64,000 nt of DNA, taken from positions 5,022,001 to 5,086,000 of the forward strand of contig OY769938.1 in assembly GCA_963669295.1 (NCBI GenBank), written 5' to 3'. Shown piece by piece: positions 17,237 through 24,779 of this stretch. Made by a program: the position numbers and the translations under genes. The DNA comes from G963669295 sp963669295. GTDB lineage: Bacteria; Bacteroidota; Bacteroidia; Flavobacteriales_D; CALLUQ01. The first letter of the stretch is position 1. Each line of letters opens with the position of its first letter. A model generated the notes under the pieces. That model was not told the origin of the DNA. It was given only the letters and a program-made list of their open reading frames with translations, and ran no database searches.

Positions 17237-18532
17237 CTAATAACGTTGCAATATGTATTCTTCCAAATCTGCTATAACTGCTTCAATCTCTTTGCCTTTA
17301 GGCATTGTATGTGCTAATGTTTGTAACGATGTTGGCATTGCCATTGCCTCTTCAGGAATTACAGGTGCCAATGCCTCTTTAAATTTGGCGGGATGTGCTG
17401 TGGCCAAAAACACCCCTGCTTGATGGGGTTGTAATACCTGCTCCAACCCAGCATAGGCAATTGCTCCATGAGGATCTGCCACATACCCATACCGGTTGTG
17501 GATGGTTTCAACCACATTTAAAATGGCTTGATCTGAAGGTTGGTAATGCCCTGTAATTTTTCTGCAAAATTGTGAATGTTTGCCAAGCAGTGCCTTTAAG
17601 CGCTCAAAATTGTTGGGATGCCCTACATCCATAGCATTAGCAATGGTTTTCATAGAAGGTTTAGGACAGTAATTGCCTGTTGTTAAAAACTTAGGCACTG
17701 CATTATTGGCATTGGTGGCTGCCACAAATCGAGCTACCATTAGCCCTACTTTAGTGGCCAAAATCCCTGCGGTAAGGTTGCCAAAATTCCCTCCCGGAAC
17801 AGCATATACCAATGGTTTTTGCTTACTCATAAGCTTTGCATAGCCGTAGAAATAATAAATCATTTGAGGCAACAGCCGCGCAATGTTGATTGAATTGGCA
17901 GAAGTAACATTTACCCTTTCTTTCAAGCAACTGCTGTTAAGTGCTGCTTTGGCTAGCTGTTGGCAATCGTCAAAATCGCCATTTACACTTAGCGCATGAA
18001 TGTTTTCTCCCAGGCTGGTCATTTGTGCTTCCTGTATGGCACTTATCTTGTTTTTAGGGTAAAGCACTACCACCTGAACACCGGGTATTTTATAAAACCC
18101 CTGGGCTACTGCACTTCCAGTATCGCCAGAAGTTGCTGTTATCACCCAGTTTGATCGGTTACCTCCCCTATTAAAATATCCTATGATACGCGCCAAAAAA
18201 CGGGCGCCAAAATCTTTAAATGAAGCTGTAGGGCCGTGAAACAATTCCATGGAGTACCCATTTTCAGTAAGTTGTTTCAACGGAAGCGGAAAATTAAAAC
18301 TATCGGCACAAATGGCTTGTAATGCCCTGGCGTCAATATCGCCCGCTACATGCGGATACAATACCTCAAATGCCAATTCAGGCAAAGAAAGGCGATCCAT
18401 GAAGTAAAACAAGGCATCGGGTAACATTCGATGATGGGGTAAATAAAGCCCATTCCCTGGGGCTACACCATCATAAACAGCTTGTTTAAAGCTTACCTTG
18501 TAAGACGGTTGTTGAGTATTATAGTATTTCAT
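17237..18532 (-). CDS. thrC: Threonine synthase
   Basis: A 431-residue PLP enzyme that converts O-phosphohomoserine to threonine. The chosen start, ATG at 18532 (MKYYNTQQPSYKVSF), matches the usual start of bacterial threonine synthases; an open frame extends 17 codons further but would overlap thrB. The PLP lysine lies in HGPTASFKDFGARFLARI (Lys in SFKDFG), with TATSGDTGSAVAQGF and PGGNFGNLTAGI as the phosphate-binding and active-site glycine loops. It follows thrB by 10 bases and is the last gene of the thr unit. No thrA (aspartokinase/homoserine dehydrogenase) lies next to it in this window. Confidence 0.96.
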   Translation of the reverse strand: MKYYNTQQPSYKVSFKQAVYDGVAPGNGLYLPHHRMLPDALFYFMDRLSLPELAFEVLYPHVAGDIDARALQAICADSFNFPLPLKQLTENGYSMELFHGPTASFKDFGARFLARIIGYFNRGGNRSNWVITATSGDTGSAVAQGFYKIPGVQVVVLYPKNKISAIQEAQMTSLGENIHALSVNGDFDDCQQLAKAALNSSCLKERVNVTSANSINIARLLPQMIYYFYGYAKLMSKQKPLVYAVPGGNFGNLTAGILATKVGLMVARFVAATNANNAVPKFLTTGNYCPKPSMKTIANAMDVGHPNNFERLKALLGKHSQFCRKITGHYQPSDQAILNVVETIHNRYGYVADPHGAIAYAGLEQVLQPHQAGVFLATAHPAKFKEALAPVIPEEAMAMPTSLQTLAHTMPKGKEIEAVIADLEEYILQRY

Positions 18533-18542
18533 GATTGTTCGA

Positions 18543-19469
18543 TTAGTAAACAGCAGCGCCTTGCTGATGAATAGTAGATACATAAGTTCGGCACTCGATG
18601 TTTTGTTGTTGAAATTGATGGCTCATTACCTTGCCAATGGCACAGGCAGTTGATTCGTTGGTGCTTAAAGCAAATACAGAAGGTCCCGACCCTGAAATAT
18701 TGCAACACAAGGCTCCGGCCTTCATGACAGTTGCTTTCAAAGTTCGGTAGCCCGGAATGAGTTGTGCTCGCAAAGGTTCGGCAACCGTGTCGTGTACTGC
18801 CCTGCCAATCAGGGCATAATTGCTGGTATATAAGCCAGCAATGAGCGCCCCTACGTTACCCCATTGTGCGGTGGCATTGCGCAACGAAATACTTTGGCCT
18901 ATCATTTGGCGGGCCGCTGCAGTTTTTACTTCTATGTTGGGATGAACCAGGGTGCAAAACAAGTTGGTTGGACACGGTACCGAAATAACATCTAAAGGCG
19001 CATGAGAACGTACCAATACAAAACCACCCATTAACGAAGGTGCCACGTTGTCGGCATGCATGGCACCACTTGCTGCTTGCTCTCCTTGCATGCAGTACTG
19101 GAGCAACGTTTGTTCGCTGTCGTTGCGCCCTAATAGTAATTGTATGCCTTTTACAGCAGCTACCGCACTTGCTGCACTAGAACCAATGCCGCTCCCCGGT
19201 TTTATCTTTCGATGAATGTGTATGGTTACTCCTAAATCCTTTCTTCCAATGGCCGATAAATAAGCATGTGCTGCCCGCCCTGCACAGTTGCTCATCACGG
19301 TATTGGGTAACGGGTATGGCGTGTGATTATGAATACGAACCCCTTTGTGATGCCCTAACTTTATCACCAGCTCATCATTGGGATACGGCAGGGCAAAACC
19401 CATTACATCAAAACCACAACCCACATTAGCCACAGTAGCTGGAGCAACTATTTTTATACTTTTTTTCAC
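18543..19469 (-). CDS. thrB: Homoserine kinase
   Basis: A 308-residue GHMP-family kinase that phosphorylates homoserine with ATP. Family signatures are IKIVAPATVANVGCGFDVMG at the N-terminus, the phosphate loop KPGSGIGSSAASAVAAV near residue 95, and the C-terminal ISGSGPSVFAL motif. The start codon is GTG (MKKSIKI), chosen because the family begins exactly here. Upstream lie a threonine-rich leader peptide and hairpins, so the gene is probably under attenuation by charged tRNA-Thr. It is directly followed by thrC. Here thrB comes first, without thrA. Confidence 0.96.
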   Translation of the reverse strand: MKKSIKIVAPATVANVGCGFDVMGFALPYPNDELVIKLGHHKGVRIHNHTPYPLPNTVMSNCAGRAAHAYLSAIGRKDLGVTIHIHRKIKPGSGIGSSAASAVAAVKGIQLLLGRNDSEQTLLQYCMQGEQAASGAMHADNVAPSLMGGFVLVRSHAPLDVISVPCPTNLFCTLVHPNIEVKTAAARQMIGQSISLRNATAQWGNVGALIAGLYTSNYALIGRAVHDTVAEPLRAQLIPGYRTLKATVMKAGALCCNISGSGPSVFALSTNESTACAIGKVMSHQFQQQNIECRTYVSTIHQQGAAVY

Positions 19470-19509
19470 GATTAAATAGTATTTAATACAATAATGTTGT
19501 TGAATAAAT

Positions 19510-19612
19510 CAAGCGAATTGCTTGCAGTATAAAGCCATAAAATGACTGCTTGTTTGATGTGCTCAAACAATACCCAATAGGACAATATGTAGCTAATTAC
19601 CCCTTACGGGGT
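19510..19612 (-). promoter_or_regulatory. Candidate thr attenuator region
   Basis: On the minus strand three hairpins follow the leader peptide's Thr run: ACCCC-GTAA-GGGGT (19599-19612), which covers the last Thr codon, Pro and stop; TTGTTTGA-GCACA-TCAAACAA (19550-19570), an 8-bp perfect stem; and CAAGC-AATTC-GCTTG (19510-19524), followed by ATTTATT. GCAGT and ACTGC between the second and third can pair as an alternative. A ribosome stalled at Thr codons would melt the first hairpin. I cannot say which stem is the terminator because no clean T-run follows any of them. Confidence 0.5.
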
Positions 19613-19690
19613 GGTAGTGGTAGTCAATACAGTAGCAGCAAACACAGGAAGTGTTTGTAACGATGTTGTTATGGCTGCTAATTGATGCAT
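19604..19690 (-). CDS. thrL: Threonine-rich leader peptide of the thrBC operon
   Basis: A 28-codon reading frame starting MHQLAAITTSLQ and ending LTTTTTP-stop. It has nine Thr codons out of 28, five in a row just before the stop, plus an Ile codon. This is the hallmark of a thr operon attenuator in enterobacteria, where Thr and Ile codons sense tRNA charging. It sits about 135 bases before the GTG of thrB, on the same strand. A TAnnTTTG box (19698-19705) lies only 8-15 bases before its ATG, so the transcript may begin almost at the start codon. Read codon by codon from the sequence; its function is inferred. Confidence 0.8.
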   Translation of the reverse strand: MHQLAAITTSLQTLPVFAATVLTTTTTP

Positions 19691-19697
19691 TGCAATA

Positions 19698-19705
19698 CAA
19701 ATGTA
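19698..19705 (-). promoter_or_regulatory. -7 box for the thrL-thrB-thrC transcript
   Basis: TACATTTG on the minus strand fits the TAnnTTTG consensus. Expected initiation is at about 19690-19693, at or next to the leader peptide ATG, giving an almost leaderless leader. The -33 element is only a weak T-rich stretch. Confidence 0.5.
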
Positions 19706-19714
19706 TAGCAATAA

Positions 19715-19825
19715 TTATAAAATAAAAATGGCGGCAATGATAAATATGAGAATAATCACGATGTACTGCCACACATCTACAAAATAAGGAAAGTACTTTT
19801 TGTAAAACTCCCGAAACCCTTTCAT
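19715..19825 (-). CDS. 36-residue single-span membrane peptide
   Basis: A short reading frame, MKGFREFYKKYFPYFVDVWQ followed by a continuous hydrophobic helix of Ile, Val, Phe, Leu and Ala ending IFIL-stop. The N-terminal half is basic and aromatic, and the C-terminal half is one membrane span, so the basic end should face the cytoplasm. Codon choice is ordinary for the window and the frame ends 24 bases before the Thr leader peptide. Similar very short Phe-Tyr-rich membrane peptides seem familiar from Bacteroidota, but I cannot name a family. It could be an independent small gene sharing the thr upstream region. Confidence 0.55.
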   Translation of the reverse strand: MKGFREFYKKYFPYFVDVWQYIVIILIFIIAAIFIL

Positions 19826-19941
19826 ATCAATCAAAACTATCAAATCTTTCTAATGATGCCTCCTCTTCTCTACTTCAAATTGTTAACATTGTATTGTTCT
19901 TTATTCGGTGGGCATTTATTTTTAATATTGACTTATTGGTG

Positions 19942-19949
19942 TAATTTTG
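19942..19949 (+). promoter_or_regulatory. -7 box for the hydroxylase gene
   Basis: TAATTTTG matches TAnnTTTG, with TTGAC at 19929-19933 nearby. It lies 49 bases before the ATG at 19998 and rules out the longer frame that begins inside it at 19947. Confidence 0.55.
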
Positions 19950-19997
19950 CGCCAAAGATTTTGCTCGAATTATACAATCGGGCTAAAAAACAACAAC

Positions 19998-20621
19998 ATG
20001 GGTAAAATAATGAACGAAGGGCAAGGGCAAATTTTTAAAAACCCTATGCTGGAAGCCTTAACCAAGGTTTCATTTGGGCTTGCCTTTACTGTATATCCTA
20101 TTATAGCGCTAAGCTTGCTATCGCTTAATATTTGGTTTGGCTACGTTCCTGTTTTATTAATCATATCTGCTTTTTTTGGCGGAATCTTGTTTTGGACCTT
20201 CTTCGAATATGTCGTGCACCGTTATGTGTTCCACATTGTAGGGGAATCGCCACGCACCAAAAGGTTTCGCTATGTAGCACATGGCATTCATCATGACTAT
20301 CCAAGAGATGCAGAGCGCTTAATTATGCCTCCTGCACCGTGGGCCATTATTGTAAGTGCATTGTTTGGGCTGTTTTACCTTATTATGGGGCCTCTTGCAT
20401 TTAGTTTTGCTCCAGGGTTTATTATCGGGCACTTATTGTATGTTTATGTGCATTATAAAATACACACTGATAATCCTCCTAAAGTATTGCAAAAACAACT
20501 AAAACACCATGCTTTGCACCACTATAAGTACCCCAACAAAGCATTTGGAGTATCAACCCCGCTATGGGATTTGATTTTTGGCACCATGCCTCCAAAAGGT
20601 GCAATTGCTAAAGAGCATTAA
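19998..20621 (+). CDS. Sterol desaturase / fatty acid hydroxylase-family membrane protein
   Basis: A 207-residue integral membrane di-iron enzyme. Four or more membrane segments are seen (SFGLAFTVYPIIALSLLSL, VLLIISAFFGGILFWTFFEY). The histidine clusters that bind the two irons are HRYVFH, HGIHHDYPRD, HYKIHTDN and HHALHHYKY, the standard pattern of the superfamily. Size and motifs resemble the short bacterial fatty-acid 2-hydroxylase type (SCS7-like without the cytochrome b5 domain), which would hydroxylate sphingolipid or other lipid acyl chains; sphingolipids are made by many Bacteroidota. The start ATG is chosen because a promoter box overlaps the longer frame. It is monocistronic with its own terminator. 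Confidence 0.85.
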   Translation: MGKIMNEGQGQIFKNPMLEALTKVSFGLAFTVYPIIALSLLSLNIWFGYVPVLLIISAFFGGILFWTFFEYVVHRYVFHIVGESPRTKRFRYVAHGIHHDYPRDAERLIMPPAPWAIIVSALFGLFYLIMGPLAFSFAPGFIIGHLLYVYVHYKIHTDNPPKVLQKQLKHHALHHYKYPNKAFGVSTPLWDLIFGTMPPKGAIAKEH

Positions 20622-20640
20622 CACAACGTATATTATAAGA

Positions 20641-20671
20641 AAGCCCTGCTAGAACTAGCAGGGCTTTTTTT
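20641..20671 (+). terminator. Terminator of the hydroxylase gene
   Basis: A 12-bp perfect stem, AAGCCCTGCTAG with CTAGCAGGGCTT around a two-base AA loop, followed by T-run to 20671. It starts 20 bases after the stop codon. Confidence 0.95.
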
Positions 20672-20706
20672 ATGCTTACAAGAAATAGCGTTTTAGTAAA
20701 AGGGGA

Positions 20707-21000
20707 TTACATTAGCACCACATCATCAATCACTACTTTTCCAGCAACTTTATTCAACATTTCCGCAATTTTTTCACGTCCATAAGAGAGCTCTTCACGC
20801 AAAACAGCAGAATCCAGCTTTACAAAAAGTTTCCGGTTTTTGATGTAGATGTCTTTGGTATGATTGGCAATGGTTTTACCCATAATCTCTTCCCACGAAT
20901 TTACCACCGAAACTTCATTGTACTTGCCTTGTAGTTTATACACTTCAAGCAGTCGATCAATGACTTGCTTTATGCTTTGCTCGTTAGAAGACCTTTTCAT
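20707..21000 (-). CDS. DUF721 / DciA-like protein
   Basis: A 97-residue protein of the DUF721 family, whose best known member DciA helps load the replicative helicase. Features seen are SIKQVIDRLLEVYKLQGKYN near residues 9-28, VNSWEEIMGKTIANHTKDIYI with the conserved WxxIxG and A-x-H-T pattern, and LFVKLDSAVLREELSYGREKI, all diagnostic for the family. The start overlaps the recF stop as ATGA, so it is translated from the recF transcript. A link between replication genes and this helper fits the family. Whether it acts as the helicase loader here is inference. Confidence 0.88.
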   Translation of the reverse strand: MKRSSNEQSIKQVIDRLLEVYKLQGKYNEVSVVNSWEEIMGKTIANHTKDIYIKNRKLFVKLDSAVLREELSYGREKIAEMLNKVAGKVVIDDVVLM

Positions 21001-22097
21001 ACCACTACCTCCCCACTTTGAATAGTAAAACGCTTCAAATTGATATCGAGATGCTCAAACAATTCAGGCACCCTGGTAGCATGCGTATCGGTAATGAAAA
21101 TTTGGCCAAATACATTGCTGCTTACTAACTCCATAAGATGCTGTGCACGAGTTTCATCCAGCTTATCGAATATATCATCGAGCAGCAAAATAGGCGTGCA
21201 TTTTTTAATGGATTTGATATGTTCGAATTGAGCGAGTTTCAATGCAATGAGGTAGGATTTTTGCTGTCCTTGCGAACCAAATTTTTTAATTGGAAACTCT
21301 CCTATCTTAAACAGCAAGTCATCTTTATGCGTTCCTAAACTACTGTAGTGCAATACCCGGTCTTTTTCTACTGCTTCAGCCAATAAGGTAGCAAAATCAC
21401 CGCCATTCAATTGCGATTTGTATTCTAAGTGCACCGTTTCCTTGCCCCCACTAATTTCATCAAAGTGCTTTTGAAAAACAGGGATAAATGCTTCCAGGAA
21501 AGTTTTTCGAGCTGCATGAATCTTTGTGCCTAAATCAACCAATTGCACATCCCAAATTTCAAGTGAATCCGGGTCGAAATAACGTCCTTCATGAAATTTC
21601 TTAAGCAGTGCATTGCGCTGCGAAAGCACTTTGTTATAACTAATAATATTGTCTAAATATACCCGATCGTATTGGGCAATAATACTATCGATAAATTTAC
21701 GGCGGGTTTCACTGCCTTCACTAATCAAATCACTGTCGTATGGCGATACCATTACCAACGGAAACAGTCCGATATGATCTGCCAACCGCGAATATTCCTT
21801 CTTGTTGCGTTTAAACTGTTTCTTCTGGTTTCGTTTTAACCCGCAATACACCTTTTCTTCCTTCTCCTCTTTGTCGAAAGTGCCTTGAATCACAAAAAAA
21901 GGTTCATCGTGCCGAATGTTTTGCCGATCGATGGGATTAAAATAGCTTTTGCAAAACGACAGGTAATAAATAGCGTCGAGCAGGTTGGTTTTTCCTTCCC
22001 CATTGTTGCCCACTAAGCAATTAATCTGCGGAGAGAACTCAAATTCAGCCTCCGGATAATTCTTAAAGTTAACAAGGGAAAGTTGTTTTAAATGCAC
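20997..22097 (-). CDS. recF: DNA replication and repair protein RecF
   Basis: A 366-residue SMC-like ATPase that helps load RecA at gaps. Walker A is GNNGEGKTNLLDAIYYLSF near residue 32, the signature-type loop is FGSQGQQKSYLIALKLAQFE near residue 275, and Walker B is TPILLLDDIFDKLDE with the D-loop following. The start is GTG (MHLKQLSLVNFKNY), which is the expected N-terminus of RecF; a TATTTTTG box 23 bases upstream supports it. It is coupled to the DUF721 gene and divergent from a TPR gene. It is not next to dnaA, dnaN or gyrB here. Confidence 0.96.
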   Translation of the reverse strand: MHLKQLSLVNFKNYPEAEFEFSPQINCLVGNNGEGKTNLLDAIYYLSFCKSYFNPIDRQNIRHDEPFFVIQGTFDKEEKEEKVYCGLKRNQKKQFKRNKKEYSRLADHIGLFPLVMVSPYDSDLISEGSETRRKFIDSIIAQYDRVYLDNIISYNKVLSQRNALLKKFHEGRYFDPDSLEIWDVQLVDLGTKIHAARKTFLEAFIPVFQKHFDEISGGKETVHLEYKSQLNGGDFATLLAEAVEKDRVLHYSSLGTHKDDLLFKIGEFPIKKFGSQGQQKSYLIALKLAQFEHIKSIKKCTPILLLDDIFDKLDETRAQHLMELVSSNVFGQIFITDTHATRVPELFEHLDINLKRFTIQSGEVVV

Positions 22098-22119
22098 GTA
22101 ATATCAATTAGTAGTGCAA

Positions 22120-22127
22120 CAAAAATA
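22120..22127 (-). promoter_or_regulatory. -7 box for recF
   Basis: TATTTTTG on the minus strand, 23 bases before the GTG start of recF. A second TATTTTTG on the plus strand at 22181 serves the divergent TPR gene. Confidence 0.55.
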
Positions 22128-22180
22128 GCCATAATGATGAAGTAGTAGTAAGAAAAACCTTGTGTGTTCTAAAAAAAAAT

Positions 22181-22188
22181 TATTTTTG
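22181..22188 (+). promoter_or_regulatory. -7 box for the TPR-ribH unit
   Basis: TATTTTTG with TTGTG at 22160-22164 about 17-20 bases upstream as a -33-like element. It lies 20 bases before the ATG at 22208 and overlaps the longer frame, supporting the shorter start. Confidence 0.6.
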
Positions 22189-22207
22189 CAGCGAAATTGT
22201 TTATAAC

Positions 22208-22903
22208 ATGGCCAAGAAGAAGTCGAAAGATACTACAGAAGTACAAGAAGCGGTAACGGAAGCATATTCCAAAACCGAAGAGTATGTAAATGAAAATCAA
22301 AAGAGCTTGTCTCTTATTGGTTTGGCGATCATCGTGTTGGTGGGCGGATACTTTATGTACAAGAATTTTTACCAACAACCTTTAGAAGTAGAGGCGGAAG
22401 AGAAAATTTGGAAAGCAGAGTACTACTTTGAAGTAGATTCCCTGGATAAAGCCATCAATGGCGACGGGTTGTATTATGGGTTCCAATACATTGCAGATGA
22501 GTACAGTGGTACTAAGGCTGGTAACCGTGCTAACTATTACCTTGGCATCTGTTATTTGAACAAAGGAGAATACGAAACTGCTGTAAACTACTTACAAGAG
22601 TACGATGCCGACGATCAAATTACCGGTGTAATAGCTACTGGCGCAATTGGCGATGCATACATGGAATTAAACATGGTAGATGCTGCCATTGAAAATTATG
22701 AAAAAGCCATTGCCCTGGCAGAAGATGATTTCACAGCTCCTATTTACCTGATGAAAGCTGGTTTGGCTTACGAAGACTTTAACAACTACCCTAAAGCAGT
22801 TGAAAAGTATCAAGCAATTAAAGATGGTTATCCCAATTCTGTTGAGGCTCGTGAGGTAGATAAATACCTTGCCCGTGCAGAAACAAAGGTAAGCGGACAA
22901 TAA
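22208..22903 (+). CDS. Membrane-anchored TPR protein upstream of ribH
   Basis: A 231-residue protein starting at MAKKKSKDTTEVQEAV. After a charged cytoplasmic N-terminus comes one membrane helix (LSLIGLAIIVLVGGYFMYKNFY, about residues 37-58), then TPR repeats in the periplasm (YYLGICYLNKGEYETAVNYL, GAIGDAYMELNMVDAAIENY, GLAYEDFNNYPKAVEKYQAI). This architecture matches the YfgM/BamD-like scaffold proteins of Bacteroidota. The start is chosen because a promoter box lies inside the longer frame. It is 8 bases from ribH, so the two are co-transcribed; no functional reason for the link is evident. Confidence 0.87.
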   Translation: MAKKKSKDTTEVQEAVTEAYSKTEEYVNENQKSLSLIGLAIIVLVGGYFMYKNFYQQPLEVEAEEKIWKAEYYFEVDSLDKAINGDGLYYGFQYIADEYSGTKAGNRANYYLGICYLNKGEYETAVNYLQEYDADDQITGVIATGAIGDAYMELNMVDAAIENYEKAIALAEDDFTAPIYLMKAGLAYEDFNNYPKAVEKYQAIKDGYPNSVEAREVDKYLARAETKVSGQ

Positions 22904-22910
22904 TTGTTGC

Positions 22911-23399
22911 ATGGCCACTGACGGCAATAACCTTTCTGAATACGATCACGCAAAAGTACCCGATGCATCGCACATGCATATAGGCATTGTTGTGGCCGAA
23001 TGGAATCACAACATTACCGAAAACCTGCTAAAAGGGGCTCACCAAACCCTTTTAAAGCATGGAGCCATTGCCAATAATATTACCATAAAACGTGTGCCAG
23101 GAGCTTTTGAATTACCATTGGGTGCACAATTCCTACTGGAATACAGTAAAATGGATGCCGTTATTTGTTTAGGCAGCGTAATTCAAGGAGACACCAAGCA
23201 CTTCGACTTTGTTTGCCAGGGTACTGCCGATGGCATTAAAGATGTGGCATTGAAATACAACAAGCCAGTTATTTTCGGAGTATTAACCGATAACACCAAA
23301 CAACAAGCCATCGATCGCTCGGGAGGAAAGCATGGCAACAAAGGCGATGAAGCTGCCGTTACGGCCATTAAAATGGTAGCATTGCAACAGTCGTTTTAA
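22911..23399 (+). CDS. ribH: 6,7-dimethyl-8-ribityllumazine synthase
   Basis: A 162-residue enzyme for the penultimate step of riboflavin synthesis, condensing 5-amino-6-ribitylamino-uracil with dihydroxybutanone phosphate. Signatures are IGIVVAEWNHNITENLLKGA at the N-terminus, VPGAFELPLGAQ, the phosphate/active-site segment CLGSVIQGDTKHFDFVC with the catalytic His in TKHFD, and FGVLTDNTKQQAIDRSGG near the C-terminus. Length and motifs are standard for a RibH that assembles into pentamers or icosahedra. It follows the TPR gene by 7 bases. No other rib gene is in the window. Confidence 0.97.
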   Translation: MATDGNNLSEYDHAKVPDASHMHIGIVVAEWNHNITENLLKGAHQTLLKHGAIANNITIKRVPGAFELPLGAQFLLEYSKMDAVICLGSVIQGDTKHFDFVCQGTADGIKDVALKYNKPVIFGVLTDNTKQQAIDRSGGKHGNKGDEAAVTAIKMVALQQSF

Positions 23400-23437
23400 G
23401 GCTGGTTTCCTGGTTAATTTCCTATATTAGACATCGC

Positions 23438-23794
23438 ATGAATTTCCATCAACTCATACTAGTGGGCTTTCTTATAGGGCTTACGGCTACTTGTTTCGCA
23501 CAAGACTTATCCCTAAAAGTGATTAAGAATGGTGACGATAAAACGGTAAAAGTCATCGACCTGGGGAAAAAAGTAGCTGTAACACAATGGAGCAGCAAAG
23601 TGTGTTATGAAGGTCGTATTGAACGTATAGAAGCAACAGCACTTACCGTAGCTGGAACCACCATTCCTTTTGATGAAATTATGTATTTAAAAGTGGGGTG
23701 GAAAAAATACCCCATTCATGCTATACCCGGTACTTACCAAATAAAAAGTTTCGAGCACAAATTTCAAGGGAGAGGCGTAAAAATTAAGGAGTGA
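23438..23794 (+). CDS. Small exported hypothetical protein
   Basis: A 118-residue protein with a signal peptide (MNFHQLILVGFLIGLTATCFAQ). The mature part of about 96 residues is predicted beta-rich, with VIDLGKKVAVTQWSSKVCYE and GTTIPFDEIMYLKVGWKKYP as strand-like segments; it might form a small beta-barrel or SH3-like fold. The family is not recognised. It lies 38 bases after ribH and its TGA stop touches, with no spacer, the stop of the convergent DUF4442 gene. A role in the cell envelope is all that can be inferred. Confidence 0.65.
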   Translation: MNFHQLILVGFLIGLTATCFAQDLSLKVIKNGDDKTVKVIDLGKKVAVTQWSSKVCYEGRIERIEATALTVAGTTIPFDEIMYLKVGWKKYPIHAIPGTYQIKSFEHKFQGRGVKIKE

Positions 23795-24298
23795 TTACTT
23801 GGTTTTCACCTTGTTCCAAGGCTTAATTTGCCAATTCGTATATCCTGTACACAAATGGTTGCCTGCGGTATCGTGTACCAGAATTTCACATTTAATGTAT
23901 ACCTTATCTTCTGTCTTCAGTGGCTCAATAATTTGCGCCTGTGCAGTAGCATCATCCAACGTAAAAGTAGCAATGGCATCCATTTTACCCTGGTAGTGGT
24001 ATTTCATTTCCATCGATTCCATAATCAATCGATATTGTTTGAACCCCAATTTATGCAACAACAATAATCCTGAGCTATACTCCGATGCTGTAGCAAGTCC
24101 ACAAGCATGCAACCCTTTGATGTGATTCAGGTTCTTACGCTTATAAGGAAGCTTCACCTTTACTTCATCGTTGCTAATGCTTATCACTTCTATGCTGTGA
24201 GGCTTGTTAAAAGGAATGCCACGTTGCATAATGAGGTTGAGCTTTTTCATGCCCCACTTCGAGTCTTGTGCTTTAGCAATCAATCCAGAAATATCCAT
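23795..24298 (-). CDS. DUF4442 hotdog-fold thioesterase-like protein
   Basis: A 167-residue protein of the DUF4442 group, hotdog-fold proteins similar to PaaI-type acyl-CoA thioesterases. Features are IPFNKPHSIEVISISNDEVK, the segment RKNLNHIKGLHACGLATASE, which holds the Asn-His and the long central hotdog helix, and YTNWQIKPW at the end. The substrate is unknown. It is cytoplasmic. It overlaps the upstream MazG-like gene by one base in the form TAATG, so the two are co-translated. The stop codon abuts the stop of the opposite-strand gene at 23794. Confidence 0.8.
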   Translation of the reverse strand: MDISGLIAKAQDSKWGMKKLNLIMQRGIPFNKPHSIEVISISNDEVKVKLPYKRKNLNHIKGLHACGLATASEYSSGLLLLHKLGFKQYRLIMESMEMKYHYQGKMDAIATFTLDDATAQAQIIEPLKTEDKVYIKCEILVHDTAGNHLCTGYTNWQIKPWNKVKTK

Positions 24299-24714
24299 TA
24301 CATGTATTGCTTTAAGATGGCAGGAATATCAGGTTTAAAATAACGATCGCTCTTCATTACTTTACCATCTTCTCTGTAAATGGGTTGTCCGTGCTCGTCG
24401 AGCTTAGACATATTGCTGCGCTGAATTTCAGTGAATACCTCTTCTATTTTGTGCTGCAATCCATGCTTTAATATGGTGCCACACAAAATATACAATTGAT
24501 CACCCAGGGCATCTGCAATTTCTACTAAATCACCACTTTTACATGCTTCAAGGTATTCTTCGTTCTCTTCATGCATCAACCTGTGGCGCAGTTCGTAGTC
24601 TTTCTGGCTAAGGGTTCCGGTGGGTTGTTCCGCATTTTCGATACGAAAAGCATCATGAAAATCCCGCACATGATTGATAGTGTCTTGCAAGGTTAAGGCA
24701 TTCTTTTTTTCCAT
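24298..24714 (-). CDS. MazG-like nucleotide pyrophosphohydrolase
   Basis: A 138-residue all-alpha protein of the MazG / phosphoribosyl-ATP pyrophosphatase-like superfamily. The metal-binding helices are seen as LMHEENEEYLEACKSGD (an ExxE(x)nE-type motif, residues about 47-63) followed by EIADALGDQLYILCGTIL (the conserved D-x-x-G-D helix). The C-terminal region KLDEHGQPIYREDGKVMKS followed by DRY is typical of the sub-group annotated as PRA-PH-like or dCTPase-like pyrophosphohydrolases. It would hydrolyse a nucleoside triphosphate to the monophosphate, perhaps a damaged nucleotide. It is coupled to the DUF4442 gene. The real substrate is unknown. Confidence 0.85.
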   Translation of the reverse strand: MEKKNALTLQDTINHVRDFHDAFRIENAEQPTGTLSQKDYELRHRLMHEENEEYLEACKSGDLVEIADALGDQLYILCGTILKHGLQHKIEEVFTEIQRSNMSKLDEHGQPIYREDGKVMKSDRYFKPDIPAILKQYM

Positions 24715-24779
24715 AGCAATATATTTACGACCGTTTGTTCAAACAAAACTAAGGCTTTACAGGCATTGGCATTGCTTTT

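Noticed and set aside
17237..18583. Longer threonine synthase frame starting at 18583
   Set aside because: The extra 17 codons overlap thrB and are absent from the family; ATG 18532 gives the usual N-terminus.
19947..20621. Longer hydroxylase frame starting at TTG 19947
   Set aside because: The start lies inside a TAATTTTG promoter box; ATG 19998 is preferred.
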